DNA of 64,000 nt from Nitrospira sp. (GTDB lineage: Bacteria; Nitrospirota; Nitrospiria; Nitrospirales; Nitrospiraceae). A model generated the notes under the pieces. It was not told the origin of the DNA. It made no database searches and saw nothing but the letters and a program-made list of their open reading frames with translations. The stretch covers positions 1 to 64,000 of the forward strand of contig VOPT01000004.1 of assembly GCA_009594865.1 (NCBI GenBank). The letters run 5' to 3'. Positions 20,259 to 29,263 of the stretch are shown piece after piece (position 1 is the first letter of the stretch; each line of letters opens with the position of its first letter). Position numbers and translations under genes: made by a program.

Positions 20259-20324
20259 TCCTTGGGAAAGAGCAAACCGTGATCCATACAGATGTCCAAC
20301 GTTCATGGTTTCTGGGAGATGCCG

Positions 20325-20672
20325 ATGCGGAATCCTGGGACAATACGGTTCTTCCTGTTCCTCCTGAGTGGATGCCTCGCAAGCCCGGCCGCTGCCGAAA
20401 CCTCACAGGAGCGCGTGGCGCTTTTCTTGTCAGGACCCGACTGTTCCGCTCAACACCAGTCTATCGTGGCGGCATTGACTCCGATTGCAGGCGTCGCCCG
20501 CGTCGATCCGGACAGCGTCCCTGAGCATGTCTTGGTCGATGTGTCGAGCGGGGTTGTCGTTCCGGAGGATCTCCTGGCGGCCGCGCGGCGTGCCATCCCG
20601 TCGGCCGTGAGTTGTCAGGTTGAGATCATGAAGTCCTGCATCTCCGCAGGCCCCTCCCCGACACGGCCGTGA
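20325..20672 (+). CDS. Small exported protein of unknown function downstream of nirK
   Basis: The 115-residue form starts at an ATG preceded by GGGAG at six bases. It has a signal peptide (RFFLFLLSGCLASPAAA, cleavage before ETSQE). The mature part looks like a small alpha/beta domain (VALFLSGPDCSAQHQSIVAALTPIAGVARVDPDSVPEHVLVDV), loosely like a heavy-metal-associated fold: one Cys early (GPDCSAQ) and two near the C-terminus (VSCQVEIMKSC), but without CxxC. No family is recognised with confidence. Confidence 0.6.
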   Translation: MRNPGTIRFFLFLLSGCLASPAAAETSQERVALFLSGPDCSAQHQSIVAALTPIAGVARVDPDSVPEHVLVDVSSGVVVPEDLLAAARRAIPSAVSCQVEIMKSCISAGPSPTRP

Positions 20673-20733
20673 CCGGCCCTTGCAATGAGACGGCGATTCA
20701 GAGAGACTCGCCACGCGCAGTCAACGAATCATC

Positions 20734-21363
20734 ATGCCGTCGACCGAAGCTCTGCGGACAATCAGGAGAGTCTTCGCCCGCTGTCTGACCACGGCGGCAA
20801 GTGTTGTGGTGTTGTCGGCTGCCAACACAGCCGCGCAAGAAGCGGTGCTTGAATTTCCCATCCGGCCCTTTAACGTCGATGTGATGCTGCGGCAGCAGAC
20901 ATTTGCGCCGGACGACCGTGAGATCGGCGTGCAGCTCGGCATTACGGCACTCCGATACGGCAATGTCGAGGTTCGGACCATCTATCAGTTCTTCAGCATT
21001 CATACGCAAGAGTTTCACACCGACCAGCATTCCTTGTTTCTCAATCCGCGGTGGAATAACTTCATCGACATCCTGGACTTCCCCAAACACAAACCGATCA
21101 GCCGCATCATCCGCCACGTGCTGTTTGGTCCATTGGAAGACCGGGCGGTGCCCTACGTCGGGATGCTGGCCGGAGGCGTGTTGCCCGGTCCGGGAAACCG
21201 TGCGCCCGGCCACTTGATCGGTGGTCAGGTAGGGGTCCGTTTTCCGGTCGCCCAGAGTTTGTCGGTCGATATCAGTGTGCAGTACAGCCAATACGGGGTG
21301 GATTTTCGCGGAGACGCGGGACAGGCGCAGCAATGGGTGTTTCTGACTGGCGTGCGATTTTGA
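20734..21363 (+). CDS. Putative outer-membrane beta-barrel protein, lipid A deacylase-like size
   Basis: The 209-residue protein has a signal peptide (to about ANTAAQ). The mature part has amphipathic beta-segments (IGVQLGITALRYGNVEVRTIYQFFSI, VPYVGMLAGGVLPG, IGGQVGVRFPVAQSLSVDISVQYSQYGVDF) and ends in an aromatic residue after WVFLTGVRF, a typical outer-membrane C-terminus. The exact family is not recognised. The last 31 bases overlap the next gene, so they are probably co-transcribed. Confidence 0.6.
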   Translation: MPSTEALRTIRRVFARCLTTAASVVVLSAANTAAQEAVLEFPIRPFNVDVMLRQQTFAPDDREIGVQLGITALRYGNVEVRTIYQFFSIHTQEFHTDQHSLFLNPRWNNFIDILDFPKHKPISRIIRHVLFGPLEDRAVPYVGMLAGGVLPGPGNRAPGHLIGGQVGVRFPVAQSLSVDISVQYSQYGVDFRGDAGQAQQWVFLTGVRF

Positions 21364-22394
21364 TCAAGTCGTCACTGTGCGGCCGGGTCTGGCCGGCACT
21401 GCTCTGCCTGCTGCTGTCCGGCTGCGGATTGCTGATCGACGCGGTCGAACAGGTCTGGCCGGTCGCCGGCAGTAAAGTCGACATCATCTGTGAACGCGGG
21501 CGCGTTCAGGTTGGTCTGGCAATGGAGCCGTTCCGGCCCTTCGTCTTTCCGACAATCTGGACGGACGAAGGGGCTCGTGTCACGGGGCTCGACGTCGAAC
21601 TCACACGAGCCATGACCGATGAACTCTCCCGACGATGCGGACATCCGGTGACGCCGGTCCTGCATCTCGTGCGCTTCAGGGACCTGTTCCGCCTCCTCAA
21701 CGAAGGTCACTTGGATTGGTTCGTGTCCGCGGTCGCGACGAACACGCCTGTCCCTACCCGTGCCGGCGTCGCTTATTCCCTGCCCTATTTTTACGGCGGC
21801 GGAATCAGCGGGATCGCGACGAGCACAACGGTGTTGGAACGGGTGCGGGCGAATATTCGGGAGCAGGAGATGCATCCTGCTCCCGACCGGCTGACGGCCA
21901 TGAGCCATGCGTTGGATGGCCTGACGATTGCCGTGCAGGATGAAACCAGCGCCTACTACTATGCCGAGGCTAACGGGGGCGCCAACCGGCTGATCGTGTG
22001 CGATTCGTTGCCTGCGGCGTTCGAATATGCCGACGCCCGGACCGAGCCGCGCATCGATATCATCCTCGGCGCACAACCGGTATTGGAATATATGGTCAGA
22101 CGCGTTCGCAAGGACTGGACGCTCTTGACCCGTGACAGCGGACGTCCCCTGTTCCTGACCAAGGCCGACTATGGCGTGGTCGTGGCGGAAGAAAGTTACC
22201 GCCTGCGATGGCTGGTGAACGATCTGCTGTTGAAACTGGACGAGTCCGGCCGCCTGAATGACATGCGGACACGTTGGCTTGATGAGGACTATGCCTTTCC
22301 CCGGCGAGCCTCCTTGGAAGGATTACCGTTCGATGTGGAGAAAATGGCCTCCCACTATATCCAGGGGACCTGTCGTATCAGGCCAGGGTCATGA
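21333..22394 (+). CDS. Periplasmic substrate-binding lipoprotein, amino-acid (SBP family 3) type
   Basis: The 353-residue product has a lipoprotein signal (PALLCLLLSGC). It then shows an SBP family 3 layout: RVQVGLAMEPFRPFVF, GLDVELTRAMTDELSRRCG, a FRDLFRLLNEGHLDWFVSAVATNTPVPTRAG segment, and a C-terminal lobe ending LKLDESGRLNDMRTRWLDED. Such proteins bind small polar ligands. No ABC permease or ATPase lies nearby, so it may feed a distant transporter or act as a ligand sensor. It begins inside the preceding barrel gene. Confidence 0.75.
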   Translation: MGVSDWRAILIKSSLCGRVWPALLCLLLSGCGLLIDAVEQVWPVAGSKVDIICERGRVQVGLAMEPFRPFVFPTIWTDEGARVTGLDVELTRAMTDELSRRCGHPVTPVLHLVRFRDLFRLLNEGHLDWFVSAVATNTPVPTRAGVAYSLPYFYGGGISGIATSTTVLERVRANIREQEMHPAPDRLTAMSHALDGLTIAVQDETSAYYYAEANGGANRLIVCDSLPAAFEYADARTEPRIDIILGAQPVLEYMVRRVRKDWTLLTRDSGRPLFLTKADYGVVVAEESYRLRWLVNDLLLKLDESGRLNDMRTRWLDEDYAFPRRASLEGLPFDVEKMASHYIQGTCRIRPGS

Positions 22395-22416
22395 CCGCAG
22401 AGAGAGGAGCACAATC

Positions 22417-23175
22417 ATGAGAGGTCGTGCATGGATGATCCTGGCTGCAGCGGTGTTGTTGACGACCCTGCACCCTTCGACGGGCGTGGCGGTTGAGCGA
22501 GCCGAGGCCGAGGAAACCGCGCGCCTGCTGGCCAAACTGTTGGAATCCGGGCGCGCCGTCATTGAACGCAACCAGTCGTTGATCGACGATCCTCACAAGG
22601 GTGACAAAGGATTCACGCCGGAATTATTCGCGCAGCAATTGGTGCGGGAGTTTCACGCCAAGACCGGGATCGATCTGACGGCGTTGCCGACGGCGCCGGT
22701 GTCTCTACGCATTCCGCCACTGGCGAAGGAACTGTTACCGGCGTTGGTGCAGGCCAGTCGGGAGGTCGTCCGCGACGCGCAGGTCGTCATCAATCAGCGG
22801 GGCATCGGCTATAAGAATTTTATTCCGGCCACCTATGGCAGTCAGGCGTCGGCCCGGTTCTCCAAGGCCGCGCATGTGCGGCTGAAGCAGACGGCGATTC
22901 AACCACGGAATCCGAAAAATGAGCCGGATGAGTACGAGGCGTCGGTCCTCAAATGGCTGTCCGCCAGGCCGCGAGCTGAAGCGTATGTGAGCGAGTTGAC
23001 CGAAGAGGGGCGCACCTTGCGGGTGGTCATGCCGATCTATTACGCCAAGGATTGTCTCGCCTGCCATGGTGAACCGAAAGGCGATCTCGACATCTCCGGG
23101 TATCCCAAGGAGGGGCATAAGGAAGGAGATCTTGCCGGAGCCATCACCGTCACCGCCCCGCTGGGCAATCGGTAA
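22417..23175 (+). CDS. Secreted Tll0287-like (DUF3365) protein with one c-type haem motif
   Basis: The 252 residues begin with a signal peptide (AWMILAAAVLLTTLHPSTGVA). The mature part has the long helices and KNFIPATYGSQASARF region of Tll0287/DUF3365 proteins, and near the C-terminus CLACHGEPKGD, a CxxCH haem c attachment site, followed by DISGYPKEGHKEGDLAGAITV. Relatives occur as haem sensors or soluble cytochromes. A strong GAGAGGAG site precedes the ATG. It is the last gene of the nirK-proximal plus-strand block and meets the cupin gene two bases away in convergent orientation. Confidence 0.8.
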   Translation: MRGRAWMILAAAVLLTTLHPSTGVAVERAEAEETARLLAKLLESGRAVIERNQSLIDDPHKGDKGFTPELFAQQLVREFHAKTGIDLTALPTAPVSLRIPPLAKELLPALVQASREVVRDAQVVINQRGIGYKNFIPATYGSQASARFSKAAHVRLKQTAIQPRNPKNEPDEYEASVLKWLSARPRAEAYVSELTEEGRTLRVVMPIYYAKDCLACHGEPKGDLDISGYPKEGHKEGDLAGAITVTAPLGNR

Positions 23176-23177
23176 CG

Positions 23178-23495
23178 TCAGGGATTCGGCGCGACAAAGA
23201 CGAGCACTTTCAACCGCTGCGCGCTGTGATTTTTTACACCGTGTTCCTCGCCTGCCGCGGCCATTGTGCCCTGCCCCGCTCCCAGCACGCGTTTTTCCGT
23301 GCCGACCTGAAACGTGCCCTCGCCTTCCAGTACGATGTAGACCTTGTCCTGTTCGCCGTGAATGTGCCCCTTCTGTTCCTGCCCCGGCTCGAAGCAATAG
23401 ATGTCGCAAAACAACCGCGACGTTTCGAAGAGGTTATTCTTTTTCATTTTCTCTTGGCTGAATTGCTGAAAATCCGAGAGGGCGATGACCTTCAT
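23178..23495 (-). CDS. Small single-domain cupin protein
   Basis: The 105 residues form one cupin barrel: motif 1 in GQEQKGHIHGEQDKVYIVLEGEG (two His, one Glu) and motif 2 in GTMAAAGEEHGVKNHS. Metal binding is likely; substrate unknown. Its ATG overlaps the stop of the upstream HdrB-like gene by four bases, so both are one transcription unit. Confidence 0.8.
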   Translation of the reverse strand: MKVIALSDFQQFSQEKMKKNNLFETSRLFCDIYCFEPGQEQKGHIHGEQDKVYIVLEGEGTFQVGTEKRVLGAGQGTMAAAGEEHGVKNHSAQRLKVLVFVAPNP

Positions 23496-24415
23496 GTCCT
23501 AGGCTCCGCGGGTAAGGATGAATGGGGACTGTCCGGTGTCTGCAAACGACTGACGATACGATCGACTGAGATCAAATGGCGCGAGAGCCCGAGGTCCTGT
23601 GCGGAAAGGCCCATGGCGAGACCCAGCAATTGCGGGAGATGGAGGATGGGAAGGTTCAACTCCGTCTTGACCGCCCGCCCCGCGCGCTCCTGATAGATGT
23701 CCAGGCTCATGTGGCAAAGCGGACAGGGCGTCACCATGAAGTCTGCGCCGTGATCCCGCGCGTCTTTCATATTCGTGCCGGCCATGGCCACCGCGATGGC
23801 TTCCTTCTCCAGGATAATGGGAAACCCGCAACACTTCGTCCGGCCGGCATAGGCCACCGGCTCTCCGCCCACGGCGCGAATAATTTTTTCCAACGAACTG
23901 GGATTTTCGGGATCATCGAAGCCGAGCTCCCAGGATGGACGCAGCATGTAGCAACCGTAGAAGGGCGCGATGCGAAAATCACGAAACGGCGACCGGACCG
24001 TGCCGGCCACGCGGCTCAGCCCGAGATCGCGCACCGCGATCCACAAGAGATGTTTCACCTGCACGCCGCCGCCGTAGGAGATGCCGTCCTGCGCAAGAAT
24101 GTTGTTCACTCGTTCAAGCGTGGCCGGCTCGCTTTTCAGGCGCCGATTGGCTGCGCTCATCACGCCTTGGCACGTGCCGCAAATAGTCATCACGTCCAGC
24201 CCCATTCGCTCGGCCTGCGCGAAGGTGCGGGCGTTGAGGGCGAGCGCGAGATCCGGGTCCGCTTCTCCGATGACGCCGGCTCCGCAACAGGACGACGCCG
24301 CGAGTTCCACGACCTCGATGCCGAGGCGGCCGACAATGGCCATAGTGGATTGGTAGAGTTCAGGCGTCGCGCCTTTCGCGGCGCAACCGGGATAGAGGGC
24401 AAATTTCAGCGGCAT
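23492..24415 (-). CDS. HdrB/SdhE-like protein with two CCG domains
   Basis: The 307-residue protein has two cysteine-rich CCG domains: first YPGCAAKG / ASSCCGAG / ICGTCQG, second FYGCYMLRP / TKCCGFPI / TPCPLCHMS. These bind the noncubane 4Fe-4S clusters of heterodisulfide reductase subunit B. The same architecture occurs in the SdhE subunit of E-type succinate:quinone reductases and in related oxidoreductases. A hydrophobic to amphipathic C-terminal helix (LPQLLGLAMGLSAQDLGLS) could sit at the membrane. An SdhB-like gene about 10 kb away may encode its partner. The start at 24415 (MPLKFALYPGC) fits the family better than the 24484 option. Confidence 0.85.
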   Translation of the reverse strand: MPLKFALYPGCAAKGATPELYQSTMAIVGRLGIEVVELAASSCCGAGVIGEADPDLALALNARTFAQAERMGLDVMTICGTCQGVMSAANRRLKSEPATLERVNNILAQDGISYGGGVQVKHLLWIAVRDLGLSRVAGTVRSPFRDFRIAPFYGCYMLRPSWELGFDDPENPSSLEKIIRAVGGEPVAYAGRTKCCGFPIILEKEAIAVAMAGTNMKDARDHGADFMVTPCPLCHMSLDIYQERAGRAVKTELNLPILHLPQLLGLAMGLSAQDLGLSRHLISVDRIVSRLQTPDSPHSSLPAEPRT

Positions 24416-24545
24416 AGGTCTCGTCAACTGGTTGTCCTGCTTGTCCTTGCACCTTACCGTATTTGCCCCCTCGATGAACAGCATGGACCGCGGTTCGTTG
24501 AGCAGGACAGACGGCGGGTTTGCAGCGAAAGCGTTGCCGCCGTGC

Positions 24546-24992
24546 TCAAGGCAATTTCGACACGGTCTCCTTATAGCTTTTCTTCAAGTCTGCCACGGCG
24601 GCGTTCACGTTGTCTTTCATCGTGCTCCAGGCCGAACTGGTCGAGCGACTCACCTCATCCAGCTGCTTTCGGGCTTCGTCCTTTTTGTGTTCCAAATCCT
24701 GGAGGGCTTTCTGCAGGTCCTTCCTGGCTTCCACGGAGGCGGCGCTGGTTTTCTTCTGGAGCTCCGCGATCTTCGCCTGCATCTCTGCCAGTTCGGCTTG
24801 AACCGTCTTTTGAAAGCTCTCTTTTTGCTGCATGCTATACTGTTTCGTGGATTCGACGGCCTCCTTCGTGTCCCGGATCATTTTCTCGGTGGTCGACGGC
24901 GAGGCCTGATCTCCGGCAGCGACGGCTCGTGGAGCCAGGCCAAGGATGGCGCCCGTGAGACAGAGCGACATGAGAATTCTTCCTGCGATCAT
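24546..24992 (-). CDS. Exported coiled-coil protein of unknown function
   Basis: The 148-residue product has a signal peptide (ILMSLCLTGAILGLAPRAVA). It is then almost entirely charged and helical with heptad patterns (AELAEMQAKIAELQKK, LQKALQDLEHKKDEARKQLDEV), suggesting a periplasmic coiled coil of about 100 residues. AAGGAG precedes the ATG. No family is recognised. It is divergent from the HDOD gene. Confidence 0.7.
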   Translation of the reverse strand: MIAGRILMSLCLTGAILGLAPRAVAAGDQASPSTTEKMIRDTKEAVESTKQYSMQQKESFQKTVQAELAEMQAKIAELQKKTSAASVEARKDLQKALQDLEHKKDEARKQLDEVSRSTSSAWSTMKDNVNAAVADLKKSYKETVSKLP

Positions 24993-25109
24993 GGCTGGTA
25001 CTCCTTCTTGAGTGGAAACGCGCGTGAGAAAAGGGGCGCGGCCGATGCGGAATACCTCAAATTATCTGGCATGTTCTGTGCCCGGTTCCTTCTCGGCCGG
25101 AGGTTAAGG

Positions 25110-25132
25110 TTTTCGGCAGAATGAGCCGAAAA
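25110..25132. repeat. Perfect 8-bp stem-loop upstream of the HDOD gene
   Basis: TTTTCGGC (25110-25117), 7-nt loop, GCCGAAAA (25125-25132). It could be a bidirectional terminator-like or regulatory hairpin in the 190-bp divergent region; no long T-run follows on either strand. Confidence 0.4.
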
Positions 25133-25182
25133 GGATATACAACGAAGACAATCCAGCAACCTTGACCTGTGGTGTGAGCCCT

Positions 25183-26052
25183 ATGAGTGCTGAACTTGCC
25201 CCTATTTCAGACCCGGCCTCAACCAGCCCGCTCGAACAACTCCTGATCGAACGGATCCGCAAAGGAGCCATCGAACTCCCGCTGTTGCCGCAGGTGGCCT
25301 CCCGCATTCTAGCCATGGTGTACGATCCGGATGCCGAGGCGGCAAAACTGGCCGCGCTCATTCACCAAGATCAGGCGCTGGCCGCCCATGTCATCCGCAT
25401 CGCCAATTCCCCGGCCTATATGACCCGTAATCCGGTGGTCTCTCTGCCGCACGCCGTGTCCATGCTAGGCATGAACCTGATGTCCGAACTGGCCTTCTCC
25501 GCCTCCATCAAAGGCAGCGCATTCAAAGTGCCGGGATGGGATGGTGAAGTCAAGAGTCTCTGGCATTATTCCCTCGCCAGCGGGGCCTATGCCAAAGAAA
25601 TTGCTCGCATGCGCCGATTCAATGTCGAAAGCGCCTATCTCTGCGGGCTCTTGCATGGCATTGGCCGGCCGGTCGTATTGCAGACGCTGGTCGCCCTCGC
25701 CAAGGAGCAAGGCAGCCCATTGACCAAGGAACTGCTCCATCAATTGCTCGACGGATATTACATTCAGGTGGGGCTGCTGGTCGCGGATGAGTGGGGCCTG
25801 CCTCCGCCCGTGGTGGAATCGATCGGGTTCCACGCCGATTATCATTACGCCAAAACGGCGAAACAGGAATGTATGACGACCTGCCTGGCCGGTCGCCTGG
25901 CCAAACATTTTCTCGATCCCGAAGGCTTCGATGAAGCCACCGTGCGAGACCATTCGGTCTTTGCCGACTTGAATCTCTACCCTAAAGATATCGATGCGCT
26001 CCTGGCCCATAAGGACAAGGTCCAAGCTGTCGTGGAGGCGATGCCACTGTGA
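25183..26052 (+). CDS. HDOD domain protein
   Basis: The 289-residue protein is one HDOD domain (about 20-230): LPQVASRILAMVYDPDAEAAKLAALIHQDQALAAHVIRIANS, then a helical core with HALDYS-like features weakened. HDOD proteins are degenerate HD-domain relatives, mostly signalling adaptors lacking phosphodiesterase residues. The ATG at 25183 is chosen over the TTG at 25162. The stop codon overlaps the start of the transhydrogenase gene, so the pair is translationally coupled. Confidence 0.82.
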   Translation: MSAELAPISDPASTSPLEQLLIERIRKGAIELPLLPQVASRILAMVYDPDAEAAKLAALIHQDQALAAHVIRIANSPAYMTRNPVVSLPHAVSMLGMNLMSELAFSASIKGSAFKVPGWDGEVKSLWHYSLASGAYAKEIARMRRFNVESAYLCGLLHGIGRPVVLQTLVALAKEQGSPLTKELLHQLLDGYYIQVGLLVADEWGLPPPVVESIGFHADYHYAKTAKQECMTTCLAGRLAKHFLDPEGFDEATVRDHSVFADLNLYPKDIDALLAHKDKVQAVVEAMPL

Positions 26053-27470
26053 TGCCGGCGACTGCCTATGACATTGTCGTGATCGGCAGTGGACCGGCCG
26101 GCCAAAAGGCCGCGATCCAGGGCGCCAAGGCCGGCAAGAAGGTCGTGCTGATCGAGCAGGAGCCGGGCATCGGCGGAAATTGCGTGTACCGGGGCACGAT
26201 CCCCAGCAAGACCTTGCGTGAGACGGCCGTCCAGTTCGAGCGCCTGAAACGGTCGAGTGAGGTATTCGAAGGCAAGATGCGCCTCGACGTGCCGATGAGC
26301 GTGCTGCTGCATCGCCTCGACGAGGTCGTCAAAGCGCATGAATGTTATATGGCAGGTCAACTCACGCGCAATGGCGTGACCTTCTGGCACGGACGCGCGC
26401 GACTCCTCTCGCCGCACGAAGTCCAGTTGGAGACCGTCGACGGCGCCTGTCAAACGCTGAGAGCCGAAACCATCGTACTGGCAACCGGCTCCCGTCCCTC
26501 GTCGATTCCCGGGATTCCCGTTGACCATGAACATGTGCTGGATAGCGATTCGATCCTGTCGATGATCTATTTGCCCCGTTCGTTGACGATTTTGGGCGGA
26601 GGCGTCATCGCCTGCGAATATGCTGCGACTTTTGCGCTCCTGGGGGTGGAGGTCACCATCATCGATCGAGCCAAACGGCCGCTGCCTTTCATGGACCAGG
26701 AAATCGTCGAAGTATTTCAGCGCAGCATCGAGCGCCAGGGCGGACGTTTTTACTCCGGCCACACGGTCACCGAAGTCGCCTGGGACGGCGTTTCCTCCGT
26801 GATAGCCCGCCTGGCCAACGGGATGGCGGTGAAGAGTGAAAAAATGCTGGTGGCCTTGGGACGGCAGCCGAATGTCGAAGAGTTGAACCTGGAGGCGGCG
26901 GGATTGTCGCTCGATGAAAAGGGGCGCCTCCCGGTGACCGATCACGGGCAAACCGCCGTCCCCCACATTTTTGCCGCCGGCGACATGTTGGGGCGCCCGC
27001 CCGCATTGGCCTCTCAGGCCATGGAAGATGGTCGACGCGCGGTGAGCCACGCGTTGGGGTTACCGTTGGGAGATTCGGCCAATCAGGTGCCCATCGGAAT
27101 TTATACCATCCCGGAAATCGCCTCGATCGGTCTCGATGAGGAACAGGCCGCTGCCCGCTATCGGGGTCCGATCATCGGCCGCGCGCCCTTTACGGAAATT
27201 GCCAAGGGGCAGATCACCGGTGCGTGCGATGGGCTCTTGAAGCTGGTCGCCGATCCGTCCGGGGAGCGTCTCCTCGGCGTGCAAATCGTCGGCGAGAATG
27301 CGACGGAACTGATTCATCTCGGTCAAATGGCGTTGCAGGATGGGACGACCATCGATCGGTTCATCGATACCATTTTCAGCTTTCCCACCTTTGCCGAAGC
27401 CTATCGCGTCGCCGCTCTCGACATTCTGGGCCAGCGCCGCAAGCGGCAGGACCATGCCCAAGCGGCCTGA
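26052..27470 (+). CDS. sthA: Soluble (Si-specific) NAD(P)+ transhydrogenase
   Basis: Flavoprotein moving hydride between NADPH and NAD+. The 472 residues have the dihydrolipoamide dehydrogenase fold: FAD motif YDIVVIGSGPAGQKAAIQGAKAG, second dinucleotide motif LTILGGGVIACEYAATFALLG, and C-terminal dimer domain. In the redox region GGNCVYRGTIPSKTLRE the second disulfide Cys is replaced by Thr and IPSKTLRE follows, the signature of SthA/UdhA and not of disulfide reductases. ATG 26052 overlaps the HDOD TGA; GTG at 26049 is possible. Confidence 0.9.
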   Translation: MPATAYDIVVIGSGPAGQKAAIQGAKAGKKVVLIEQEPGIGGNCVYRGTIPSKTLRETAVQFERLKRSSEVFEGKMRLDVPMSVLLHRLDEVVKAHECYMAGQLTRNGVTFWHGRARLLSPHEVQLETVDGACQTLRAETIVLATGSRPSSIPGIPVDHEHVLDSDSILSMIYLPRSLTILGGGVIACEYAATFALLGVEVTIIDRAKRPLPFMDQEIVEVFQRSIERQGGRFYSGHTVTEVAWDGVSSVIARLANGMAVKSEKMLVALGRQPNVEELNLEAAGLSLDEKGRLPVTDHGQTAVPHIFAAGDMLGRPPALASQAMEDGRRAVSHALGLPLGDSANQVPIGIYTIPEIASIGLDEEQAAARYRGPIIGRAPFTEIAKGQITGACDGLLKLVADPSGERLLGVQIVGENATELIHLGQMALQDGTTIDRFIDTIFSFPTFAEAYRVAALDILGQRRKRQDHAQAA

Positions 27471-27565
27471 TCTCCCGAGTCCCCCTCCCCGTTTCCTTTG
27501 ACCCCCGTCCCCGATCTGCGCTACTCTCTCATTCGGCCGGTCTTCCGATCGATGGAGGGTTGTGC

Positions 27566-29263
27566 ATGAATCGTGAGGAGCGTCGCCGCGAAGAAAAATT
27601 ACATGGGCGCAATGCCGGCGGCGCAGCCGCGGCGTTGGCCGGTTTGCGTGAAGCCCAGATGCACCATCAGGCCGGCCGCCTGGACGATGCGGAGCGAGGC
27701 TATCAGCAGCTGCTCGAACGGATGCCCGTCCAGCCGGAGGCCCTGCACGGTCTCGGTTTGTTGCTGTACCGGCGCGGCAACCTCCGCGACGCCCTCACCC
27801 GCCTGGCCCAGGCACGCGCGGCCGATGCGCGTAACCCCGTCTATTGTTTCAACCATGGTGTCGTGCTCCAACGGGCGGGACTCCTCCCCGACGCGGTTGA
27901 GGCCTACCGCCGGGCGATTGAGCTCAACCCGCGCTACATCGAACCTCGCACGAACCTCGGGAACGCCTATAAAGAACTCGGACGACTGGCGGACGCACAA
28001 GCGACGTACGAACAGGTGCTGGCGCTCAACCCGGATCATGCCGAGGGTCATAACAATCTCGGCGTGGTGTTGAAAGCACAAGGCCGGCTCGATGCGGCGG
28101 CCGACGCGTACCGGAAGGCCATTGCCCTGAAGCCGGCACATGCCGAAGCTCACAATAATCTCGGGCTGGTCTTGTTGGAGCAGGACCTGGTGGATGACGC
28201 CATCCGTTCCTTCGAACGCGCGCTCCAGGCCCATCCCGGTTACGGCACGGCCCTGTATAACCTGGGCATCGCGTGGATCTGGCGAGAGGATATTCCTCGT
28301 GCGTTGCGTTGCTTTGCAGAAACGGCAAAGGCTAAGTGTGCGCATGGTCGCTCCGTTACCGACCCGGCCGTCTTTCGCTCCCGTGTGAAGCATGATGCCG
28401 AGCAAATCGGTTACTTGTTTGAGCGCGGCTTAATCGGTGAGGAATGGCGCGGGTATCACGAGGCGCTGATGCGGTTGCGTACGCGGGTGGAACCGGCTCC
28501 CGGCACCGTTTCGCCCAATCGCGTCGCCCTCGCCCCTGCCGATCTTCAGCCTATCGCCCCCTCGTTTAATCAGCTGCTGTATCTGGCGCCTTGTGCCACG
28601 ATCGCTGAAGGGGCGCTGGCGCCTGATTTGGATCACGCGGCGATTGAAGCCCGGTATCTGGCGACCCAGCCGGAGGTGACCTACATCGATGGACTGCTGT
28701 CGGAGGAAGCGCTGCGGCGTTTGAGGGAATTCTGCTGGACGTCGACGATCTGGAAGAAGGATTATGAGAACGGGTACATCGGGGCGTTTCTCGGCGACGG
28801 GTTTGCGTCTCCCCTCCTGCTGCAGATTGCGGAAGAACTACGCCGGCGTCTGCCGCGCATTTTCGGCAGGCATCGTCTTACTCAGGCCTGGGCGTTCAAA
28901 CACGATAGCGCCAGGCGAGGATTAAACATCCATGCCGATGCCGCCGCGGTAAACGTCAACTTCTGGATCACGCCGGACGAGGCCAATCTCAATCCCGAGA
29001 GCGGCGGGCTGGTGGTATGGGACAAGGAAGCCCCGAGGGAGTGGGACTTCAAAACCTACAATAGCGACAGGGCTCGGGGCAGCATCTACGACTGGCTCAC
29101 GTCGCAAGGGGCGAAGGAAATCAAGATACCCTATCGAGCCAATCGAGCGGTGATGTTCAATTCAGATTTGTTTCATGAAACGGACGACATTGCGTTCAAG
29201 GAAGGGCTCACCAACCGGCGGATCAACATCACGCTGCTGTACGGGCATCGGCATCGCCCTTGA
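27566..29263 (+). CDS. TPR-repeat protein fused to a 2-oxoglutarate/Fe(II) dioxygenase domain
   Basis: The 565-residue protein has seven or so TPR units (about 20-260), e.g. AVEAYRRAIELNPRYIEPRTNLGNAY, AEGHNNLGVVLKAQGRLDAA and AEAHNNLGLVLLEQ. A C-terminal prolyl-4-hydroxylase-like domain (about 370-565) carries GLNIHADAAAVNVNFWIT (HxD), NSDLFHETDDI (distal His) and RRINITLLY (2OG-binding Arg). The TPR part probably selects a protein substrate for hydroxylation. GGAGGG precedes ATG 27566. Its last 35 bases overlap the convergent signalling gene. Confidence 0.85.
   Translation: MNREERRREEKLHGRNAGGAAAALAGLREAQMHHQAGRLDDAERGYQQLLERMPVQPEALHGLGLLLYRRGNLRDALTRLAQARAADARNPVYCFNHGVVLQRAGLLPDAVEAYRRAIELNPRYIEPRTNLGNAYKELGRLADAQATYEQVLALNPDHAEGHNNLGVVLKAQGRLDAAADAYRKAIALKPAHAEAHNNLGLVLLEQDLVDDAIRSFERALQAHPGYGTALYNLGIAWIWREDIPRALRCFAETAKAKCAHGRSVTDPAVFRSRVKHDAEQIGYLFERGLIGEEWRGYHEALMRLRTRVEPAPGTVSPNRVALAPADLQPIAPSFNQLLYLAPCATIAEGALAPDLDHAAIEARYLATQPEVTYIDGLLSEEALRRLREFCWTSTIWKKDYENGYIGAFLGDGFASPLLLQIAEELRRRLPRIFGRHRLTQAWAFKHDSARRGLNIHADAAAVNVNFWITPDEANLNPESGGLVVWDKEAPREWDFKTYNSDRARGSIYDWLTSQGAKEIKIPYRANRAVMFNSDLFHETDDIAFKEGLTNRRINITLLYGHRHRP

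Noticed and set aside
20225..20524. 99-codon plus-strand ORF after nirK
   Set aside because: It overlaps the better supported signal-peptide ORF in another frame and includes the GC-rich hairpin.
21333..22394. Part of an amino-acid ABC transporter
   Set aside because: Only a binding protein is present; no permease or ATPase gene lies within several kb.
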